A stretch of DNA of 35,952 bases, taken from the NCBI GenBank assembly GCA_034435435.1, contig DAOTXN010000005.1, forward strand, positions 1 to 35,952, in the 5' to 3' direction. Origin of the DNA: DAOTXN01 sp034435435. GTDB taxonomy: Bacteria > Chloroflexota > Anaerolineae > S140-20. Position 1 is the first letter of the stretch. Each line of letters starts with the position of its first letter. Below, one piece after another: positions 8,275-13,542 of the stretch. The notes under the pieces were generated by a model that saw only the letters and a list, made by a program, of their open reading frames with translations, searched no databases and was not told where the DNA came from. The position numbers and the translations under genes are program-made.

Positions 8275-8309
8275 GCCAGTCGCTCCGATACGTTGATCGT
8301 TCGCTCAAA

Positions 8310-8336
8310 GTATCGGCAACGACACGGCAGACTTTA
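8310..8336 (-). promoter_or_regulatory. Sigma28 (FliA-type) promoter of the flgM-like gene
   Basis: The minus strand reads TAAAGTCT (8336-8329), 11 bases, then GCCGATAC (8317-8310). The textbook FliA promoter is TAAAGTTT-N11-GCCGATAA, so 14 of 16 box positions and the exact spacing agree. The TAA of the -35 box is also the stop codon of the sigma gene. The predicted transcript starts near 8302, about 28 bases before the ATG. The palindrome CCGATAC/GTATCGG (8316-8310 with 8291-8285) overlaps the -10 box and leader and may be an added control. Confidence 0.8.
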
Positions 8337-9143
8337 GCTAAAAGCCGGCACGAGATTTCCGTTTGGTATCCGGGGAGATGTCGATTCGCGCCAAGTATCT
8401 CTTTCGAGAGCAGCCCGCAAACTGCGTATCGCACGAGCGTGCAGTTGCGACACCCGAGATTCGGACAGGTCGAGCACCTCTCCTATCTCTTTCATCGTCA
8501 GTCCCTCGTGATAATAGAGCGCGAGCAATACCTGGAGGCGATAGGGCAGACGGCGCAGGATCAACGTCAAGCGCTGGAGCACTTCGCTGTCCGCGAGGCT
8601 TTGTTCGGGGTCTGGGGTATCATCGTCCCAGAGCAAATCGCACAGGCTGCACACGCTTCCGTTATGATCGGTCTCTATAGGAGTATCGAGAGAATAGGTC
8701 GCGCAGTTGGCGTCCACCAGCGTGGCGCGATAGGCTCTCAGATCGAGCTTCACTTCGGCGGCGACCTCCTCGTCGCATGGCTCGCGACCGAGTTCCATTC
8801 GCAGCCGTGAAAAGGCGCGCTCCACGCCCTTGACGCGTTGCCGGGCGCCGCGCGGCAAGAGATCCATCGCACGCAGCGCATCGATAATGTGGCCCCGAAT
8901 GCGCAGCGTGGCGTAGGTAGAAAAACGCCATCCTCGCTTAGGCTCAAAGCGATCCACAGCGTCAATGAGTCCGAGGATGCCCTGACCAACCAGGTCGTGA
9001 TAGATTTCGTCGCTCAAAGTGGGAATCGCCAGACGGTGCAAAACGTGGCGCACCAGCGGGATATTTTGGAGTATGATCTCCTCACGCACAGCCGGGTCTC
9101 GCGTCTGCGCATATTGGCTCCACAGATCATCTCGCTTTCCCAT
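8334..9143 (-). CDS. FliA/WhiG-type sigma factor (sigma28 family)
   Basis: 269 residues, typical for group 3 sigma factors. Region 2 lies at about 30-100: NIPLVRHVLHRLAIP, then DLVGQGILGLIDAVDRFEP, then FSTYATLRIRGHIIDALR. Region 3 follows, with the FliA/WhiG signature LPRGARQRVKGVERA and LGREPCDEEVAAE. Region 4 is a helix-turn-helix (EGLTMKEIGEVLDLSESRVS, about 220-240). It directs RNA polymerase to TAAA-N15-GCCGATAA promoters; one lies immediately downstream, before flgM. The ATG at 9143 is chosen for its GGGAGA site; a longer upstream reading lacks one. It may govern a motility-like or developmental regulon (WhiG acts in sporulation), but the targets lie outside what can be seen. Confidence 0.88.
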   Translation of the reverse strand: MGKRDDLWSQYAQTRDPAVREEIILQNIPLVRHVLHRLAIPTLSDEIYHDLVGQGILGLIDAVDRFEPKRGWRFSTYATLRIRGHIIDALRAMDLLPRGARQRVKGVERAFSRLRMELGREPCDEEVAAEVKLDLRAYRATLVDANCATYSLDTPIETDHNGSVCSLCDLLWDDDTPDPEQSLADSEVLQRLTLILRRLPYRLQVLLALYYHEGLTMKEIGEVLDLSESRVSQLHARAIRSLRAALERDTWRESTSPRIPNGNLVPAFS

Positions 9144-9244
9144 TGATCTCTCCCTTTTGTCCCCCAGATGAGTCGCGCTCGCGCCCAACCGAAAATACGC
9201 GCTGGGGCGCACAACTCTAGCTTACTGCATTTGAGGCCACTTGT

Positions 9245-9288
9245 CCGTAAAGATCACGTGAAAGCTACGTAAAAAACACGTAAAGAAA
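9245..9288. promoter_or_regulatory. Four tandem 11-bp repeats, phased regulatory array
   Basis: Four consecutive 11-base units share the core CGTRAAR: CCGTAAAGATC, ACGTGAAAGCT, ACGTAAAAAAC and ACGTAAAGAAA. Spacing of one helical turn puts all cores on the same DNA face. The array lies between the divergent sigma gene (start 9143) and the tRNA-Gly promoter (-35 at 9303). Direct repeats every 11 bp are how PhoB/OmpR-type regulators bind. Phased A-runs could also bend the DNA and stimulate the tRNA promoter. Confidence 0.65.
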
Positions 9289-9302
9289 CCGGTTTTCGGC
9301 AT

Positions 9303-9331
9303 TTGCAAATATTCAGAGACTAGTGTATAAT
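9303..9331 (+). promoter_or_regulatory. Promoter of the tRNA-Gly/Cys/Leu cluster
   Basis: TTGCAA (9303-9308), 17 bases, then a perfect TATAAT (9326-9331). The transcription start should be near 9338, about 20 bases before tRNA-Gly. The 11-bp repeat array ends 14 bases upstream of the -35 box. Confidence 0.75.
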
Positions 9332-9358
9332 GCAAACTAATTCAGAGGACGATCATTT

Positions 9359-9430
<72 letters not shown>

Positions 9431-9440
9431 CTGAGGTTGG

Positions 9441-9462
9441 CGGCGGAGGTGATTCTCCGCCG
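9441..9462 (+). other. Hairpin between tRNA-Gly and tRNA-Cys
   Basis: CGGCGGAG (9441-9448) pairs perfectly with CTCCGCCG (9455-9462) around a 6-base loop. It lies in the short spacer of a probable polycistronic tRNA transcript and may guide processing or separate the folding of neighbouring tRNAs. Confidence 0.5.
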
Positions 9463-9474
9463 TTGCGCCACCCA

Positions 9475-9545
9475 GGCGACGTCGCCAAGAGGTAAGGCGA
9501 GGGTCTGCAAAACCCTTATCGCGGGTTCGAATCCCGCCGTCGCCT
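9475..9545 (+). tRNA. tRNA-Cys (anticodon GCA)
   Basis: 71-nt cloverleaf. The acceptor GGCGACG pairs with CGTCGCC. The anticodon stem AGGGT/ACCCT holds the loop CTGCAAA (anticodon GCA), and the T arm is GCGGG-TTCGAAT-CCCGC. The discriminator U73 is the known identity element for cysteine. CCA is not encoded. Confidence 0.95.
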
Positions 9546-9575
9546 CTCCGGTAATGGAATGTAGAGTATCGTAGA

Positions 9576-9603
9576 AACGGGCAGCCAGGATTAGCTGCCC
9601 GTT
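9576..9603 (+). terminator. Terminator-like hairpin after tRNA-Cys
   Basis: AACGGGCAGC (9576-9585) pairs exactly with GCTGCCCGTT (9594-9603) around an 8-base loop. Only a weak T-rich tail follows, so it may be an inefficient terminator or a processing hairpin before tRNA-Leu. Confidence 0.45.
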
Positions 9604-9621
9604 CTCGCCTTGTCGGTGTGT

Positions 9622-9704
9622 GGGGCGGTGGCGAAAGGGCAGACGCTTCGGTCTTAAAAACCGATGGGCGCAAGTCCGTGTGGGTTCGAATCCCACCCGC
9701 CCTA
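9622..9704 (+). tRNA. tRNA-Leu (anticodon TAA)
   Basis: 83-nt class II tRNA with a long variable arm (TGGGCGCAAGTCC). The anticodon stem TCGGT/ACCGA carries the loop CTTAAAA (anticodon TAA). The T arm is GTGGG-TTCGAAT-CCCAC and the discriminator is A73, as expected for leucine. The acceptor GGGGCGG/CCGCCCT starts with a G1-U72 wobble, which is unusual. CCA is not encoded. Confidence 0.92.
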
Positions 9705-9732
9705 TTTTTCTTTTCTTCGAAGGTGACCCAAA

Positions 9733-10428
9733 ATGTGGATGCTGCTTCCCCTCCCGCTCTTATTCCTGACTTTCGCCTTGCTCATCCGGGCCGAAGAACG
9801 CGCCCCCAAAGACGAGCGCCAAATCTGGATCTGGAAACCCCTTTCCACCTGCCTCATCATTCTGACCTGTGTGCTGTCTTTTACTTCCGACGCCTATGAC
9901 GCCCCCTACACCCTGCTGGTCGCCGCCGGCCTGACTTTCTCCCTCGCCGGAGACGTGCTGCTCATTCCCCCAGACAACCCCAAAGCCTTCCTCGGCGGCT
10001 TGGTGGCCTTTTTGCTGGCGCATGGGGTGTATATTACGGCGTTCGTTTACCTCCAGATCTCTCTGGAATTGGAACGCAACTTTGGAGGAGAAATCATCGC
10101 GGCCGTGATGTTGGCTTTAGTCGGGGCAGCCGTATATGCCTATCTGCGGCCCGGGTTGGGGGCAATGCGCGGGCCGGTCATCGCCTACATCGTGGTCATT
10201 TCAGCTATGGTGCACCGCGCGCTGGCCGTGGCGCTGGCCTATACAGGCTCGGCCACCCAACCGGCGCTGATCGTGCTCGGGGCGCTGCTGTTTTATCTGT
10301 CCGACGCCATCCTGGCGATCAACAAGTTCCGCTTGCAAGGCCGCATGCCCCACTATCGCCTGTGGAATCTGTCCACGTATTACAGCGGTCAACTGCTCAT
10401 CGCCTTGTCGGCCTCGTTTTTTGCCTGA
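9733..10428 (+). CDS. YhhN family membrane protein (lysoplasmalogenase-like)
   Basis: 231 residues, almost wholly hydrophobic with about eight membrane helices. Family signatures are KPLSTCLIIL near the N-terminus, FSLAGDVLLIP (about 75-85), LAHGVYITAF (about 95) and the late LSDAILAINKF. YhhN/TMEM86 proteins include lysoplasmalogenases that cleave the vinyl-ether bond of lysoplasmalogens; activity in this organism is inferred from family only. AAGGTGA lies 7-8 bases before the ATG. The gene follows tRNA-Leu by 28 bases and has no obvious promoter of its own, so it may be read through from the tRNA unit. It converges with the response regulator gene. Confidence 0.82.
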   Translation: MWMLLPLPLLFLTFALLIRAEERAPKDERQIWIWKPLSTCLIILTCVLSFTSDAYDAPYTLLVAAGLTFSLAGDVLLIPPDNPKAFLGGLVAFLLAHGVYITAFVYLQISLELERNFGGEIIAAVMLALVGAAVYAYLRPGLGAMRGPVIAYIVVISAMVHRALAVALAYTGSATQPALIVLGALLFYLSDAILAINKFRLQGRMPHYRLWNLSTYYSGQLLIALSASFFA

Positions 10429-10443
10429 CCGCCGCAGATTCCA

Positions 10444-10467
10444 ACACTATCCCACACTATCCCACAT
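10444..10467. repeat. Short direct repeat of CACTATCCCA
   Basis: Two and a part copies of the 10-base unit CACTATCCCA lie between the convergent YhhN and response regulator genes. The regulator's stop codon (CTA on the plus strand, 10457-10459) lies inside the second copy. A related stretch (CTATCCCACATTATCCAACA) follows the Ser/Thr kinase gene at about 23311. Confidence 0.6.
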
Positions 10468-11116
10468 CCCTCTGCCCCATCCCGGCTTCGAGGGCTACCA
10501 TGATTAGCTTGGTCCGGTCGGCCACCTGGAGTTTGCTGAGGATATTGGAGACATAGTTGCTCACCGTCTTGACGCTCAGATCGAGCCCCTGGGCGATTTC
10601 GGCGTTGCTCGCACCCCTGGCAATCCGGTCCAATATCTCCCGTTCGCGGGCGGTGAGCTCAGGAAAGACGCCTTTGGGAATCGACGGCGCCGGAGCGGAA
10701 AAATACGCCAGTAGCCGCGACGCGATGGACGGGCTAAAGATGGCTTCGCCGTTGCCTACAGCGCGGATGGCGCGCAACATCTCGTCGTTGGTCGCATCTT
10801 TTAACACATAACCGCGCGCGCCGGCGCGCATGGCAGCGAACACCGAGGCGTCGTCTTGAAACATAGTGATGACCAGCACGAGCGTGTGGGGGCTGGTATG
10901 CACAATGCGGCGCGTGGCTTCGATCCCGTTCAACCCTGGCATCTGCACGTCCATCAACACCACGTCCGGCTGGAGCGACTCGGCCTGGGCCACGGCTTCT
11001 TCACCCGTCGTGACCTCGCCCACCACCTGAGCGTCTGAGACGGACTCGAGCAGGGCGCGCAGGCCATTCCGAAAAACGGGATGGTCGTCGGCGATCAATA
11101 TCCTCAACGGGTTCAT
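10457..11116 (-). CDS. NarL/LuxR-family response regulator
   Basis: 219 residues. The receiver domain (about 5-120) has DD at 10-11, the phospho-acceptor Asp in LMDVQMPG (D56) and the conserved Lys in GYVLKDAT. The C-terminal LuxR-type helix-turn-helix (about 150-212) shows LTAREREILDRIARGASNAE followed by SVKTVSNYVSNIL. It is the partner of the upstream histidine kinase: the genes are 3 bases apart and the regulator's ribosome site (AGAGG) lies in the kinase's 3' end. The last residues (RDVG-stop) are encoded by a dispersed CACTATCCCA repeat. The target genes cannot be read from the window. Confidence 0.92.
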   Translation of the reverse strand: MNPLRILIADDHPVFRNGLRALLESVSDAQVVGEVTTGEEAVAQAESLQPDVVLMDVQMPGLNGIEATRRIVHTSPHTLVLVITMFQDDASVFAAMRAGARGYVLKDATNDEMLRAIRAVGNGEAIFSPSIASRLLAYFSAPAPSIPKGVFPELTAREREILDRIARGASNAEIAQGLDLSVKTVSNYVSNILSKLQVADRTKLIMVALEAGMGQRDVG

Positions 11117-11119
11117 CGT

Positions 11120-13408
11120 TTACCTCTCATCGGCATTCTGATGCACGTCTAAAGTGACAGGCAGCCGCACGTGGACGTGTGTTCCGCTGCTCGCGCTGCG
11201 CCCGGCGCGAAATTCTCCACCCAGCGCGGCGGCGCGTTCCCGCATCGAGCGCAGGCCGACTCCGGCGGTATAGGTCTCGGGCAGGCCGACGCCGTCATCG
11301 GTGATGTCGAGTCGCAGACCATCCTCCGCCAGCGCGAGCCGGATGTGGCAACGCTGCGCCCCCGCATGACGCGCGACGTTCATCAGCGCTTCCTGGGCGA
11401 TGCGGTACGCCGCCACTTCGACCGCCGCCGGCAGCGCGGGCAGCTCGTCGGCTTCCACGAGCACAAGCAGGTCTGGCCCATCATATTGCGCAGCGCGTTC
11501 GCGGATCGCAGCCACCAACCCCAATTCGTCGAGCGCGGGCGGGCGCAAGTCGTAAACCAGCCGGCGGATGTCACCTACCGCGGCGCGGATGGCTTGGTCG
11601 AGTTCGCGCACCAACGCTGCTGCTTTTTCAGGATCGGTGAAGATCAGGCCGACCGCCGCGCCGGCGGTAAGCGCCAGCCCGGCCAGCGCGGGGGCCAAGT
11701 CGTCGTGCAGATCGCGCCGCAAGCGCCGCCGCTCCTCCTCGCGGGCCAGTACCAGACTTTCGCGAGAGCGTTGCAAATCGGCCATCAGGCGCACCCCATG
11801 CACGGCCACACCGGCCTGTTGAGCCAGGTCGGTGAGCAAGCGCCGATCTCGCGTCGAGAGCATGGCCTCGCCCCGGCGCGGGCTGACCAGCAATTGCCCA
11901 ACCGTCGCGCCCTGATAGACGAGCGGAAAAGGGATCGGCTCGGCGGAAGGAGCGCCGACGGCGGCAGCGACCCCGGTCGCGCCATTTTGTTCGAGCGTGA
12001 TCGCCACGTAGGGCAGTCTCAACGACTCGCTGACGGTCTGTACCAGCGTGGGCAAGATGGCCGCCGGCTCAAAAGCGACTTCGAGCCGCCGTCCAAGCCC
12101 AGCCAGCACACGGTACGGCTCGGCGCTGTTGCCGAACATGCGGCGGTTGACGACTCTTTGTAGTCGGCGGCGCAGGGGTTGAAAAAGAACCGCAACGACG
12201 CCTGTGGCAACCAGCGCAGAAAGGTTTGGGCCGTTTATCTGGAGCAGTGTTCCCAAATAGCCCACCACCAGCACGTATATCCCCACCACACAGGCAGTCA
12301 GACCCCCGTAAACCATGGCGCGGTTGAGCAGGGTGTCAATGTCGAAGGCCTGGTAACGCCAGATGGCCATCATCAGCGCCAGGGGAATGGGCAAAGCGAT
12401 GATGCCCTGAGCGCCAACCCCGAGCAGCGACCGCCCGGTGACGAGCGCGGGCAGCAGGTGCAAAAAGAAAAAGACCCCGGCGGACAGCCACATCGCCAGT
12501 AGCACCCAGCGGATTTTGCGGCGTGCGCTGGCGCTGGAGCCGACCCGATATTGTGCCAGCATCGCCGCCGCCGTCAGCAAGGTGCAGGCCAGGTAAACCG
12601 GGCGCGCCGCCGTCGTCCAGGTCCCCAGCCAGACCAGCGTGCCGTCCGAGCGCAAGTACGCCATGACGATATAACCCACATAGAACAGGATCGGCAGGGC
12701 GTAAATCAGCAAGACGACGCGGCGATGTTTGCGGATGATCGGGAGCGGTTGTGGAAAGACCAGCGTGAAATGGAGCAGCGCGGCCAAAAATAGCAGACCC
12801 GTGCCCTGGCCAGCGATGCGGAAAAGCCAGAAGTGCAACCCATCCACGAGGCCCACGACGCCCACCCCTGACAGCCAGTTGGCGATGGCCCCAAACCCGC
12901 AGCAAGCGACCAGGAAAAAGACCCGCGCCGCGTGATCGTCCGGTCGGCGCACAAAAACGAACAGGCCCACGATTGGAAAGGCCAACATGGTGAGCACGTG
13001 ACCCCAGCGTTGCTTGAGCGTCTGACCCACCGGAAAACCGGTCAACGTGACCGGCGCGTCCAGGGCGACGTCGTCACGGATCACGCTGTAGGGCACCGTC
13101 TGACCGACCTGCCAGCGCGGGCGGGGGAAGGCGGGCTGTAGCAGCGCCCGCGCCCAGGTCTCCAGGCTGACGCCATCTACAGCGGTCACGATGTCGCCCG
13201 GCTGCAACCCGTCGGCTTGCCGTTGCACCTGCGTGATGAGCAGGCCGTCCGACCGCCAGGCATCCGGCGGCCAATCTGTCCCGTCGAAAGGCAGGCGCAA
13301 CATGCGCCCCACGGAGAGGCCCGCCAGCGCCAGCACTCCCAGCGCCGCGAACAACGTCAGATACCACCCCCGGCCTGGTCTTTCCATATCGCCAATTATA
13401 AATCGCAT
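11120..13408 (-). CDS. Membrane sensor histidine kinase with N-terminal PDZ domain (NarL type)
   Basis: 762 residues. A first membrane helix (about 12-35) is followed by an extracytoplasmic PDZ-like domain (about 50-115: ITQVQRQADGLQPGDIVTAV). A block of membrane helices follows (about 135-410), then a GAF-like region (about 440-550). The HisKA_3 dimerisation domain has the phospho-acceptor in LRRDLHDDLAPAL (His568). The ATPase domain has EALMNVARHAGA and the G boxes DDGVGLPE and GVGLRSMRERA. The PDZ could bind exposed peptide C-termini, suggesting sensing of envelope proteins; this is inferred. TGAGG precedes the ATG at 13408. It is followed directly by its response regulator. Confidence 0.9.
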   Translation of the reverse strand: MRFIIGDMERPGRGWYLTLFAALGVLALAGLSVGRMLRLPFDGTDWPPDAWRSDGLLITQVQRQADGLQPGDIVTAVDGVSLETWARALLQPAFPRPRWQVGQTVPYSVIRDDVALDAPVTLTGFPVGQTLKQRWGHVLTMLAFPIVGLFVFVRRPDDHAARVFFLVACCGFGAIANWLSGVGVVGLVDGLHFWLFRIAGQGTGLLFLAALLHFTLVFPQPLPIIRKHRRVVLLIYALPILFYVGYIVMAYLRSDGTLVWLGTWTTAARPVYLACTLLTAAAMLAQYRVGSSASARRKIRWVLLAMWLSAGVFFFLHLLPALVTGRSLLGVGAQGIIALPIPLALMMAIWRYQAFDIDTLLNRAMVYGGLTACVVGIYVLVVGYLGTLLQINGPNLSALVATGVVAVLFQPLRRRLQRVVNRRMFGNSAEPYRVLAGLGRRLEVAFEPAAILPTLVQTVSESLRLPYVAITLEQNGATGVAAAVGAPSAEPIPFPLVYQGATVGQLLVSPRRGEAMLSTRDRRLLTDLAQQAGVAVHGVRLMADLQRSRESLVLAREEERRRLRRDLHDDLAPALAGLALTAGAAVGLIFTDPEKAAALVRELDQAIRAAVGDIRRLVYDLRPPALDELGLVAAIRERAAQYDGPDLLVLVEADELPALPAAVEVAAYRIAQEALMNVARHAGAQRCHIRLALAEDGLRLDITDDGVGLPETYTAGVGLRSMRERAAALGGEFRAGRSASSGTHVHVRLPVTLDVHQNADER

Positions 13409-13495
13409 CGGTCCTCAGCGACAACGCGGACCGCACGTTGTGTGTGTTTAGGGTCGCTGTCTAGCAAATCACATTCGGCGCCGCCTGTCGTGGCC

Positions 13496-13541
13496 GGATG
13501 TCTCGCTTTTGCGAGGATTCCCCGGCTAAAGCCGGACGTCC
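13496..13541. repeat. Three-way-junction palindrome, single copy
   Basis: The plus strand reads an outer GGATGT (13496-13501) pairing with ACGTCC (13536-13541). They enclose two hairpins, CTCGC-TTTT-GCGAG and CCGGCT-AA-AGCCGG. On the minus strand it is clearly the same family as the tandem copies at 35626-35825. It abuts the stop codon of the GH44 gene (13543-13545). Confidence 0.75.
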
Positions 13542-13542
13542 G

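Noticed and set aside
11171..12163. Open frame of 330 codons opposite the histidine kinase
   Set aside because: The kinase domains on the minus strand are complete; the antisense product has no recognisable motif.
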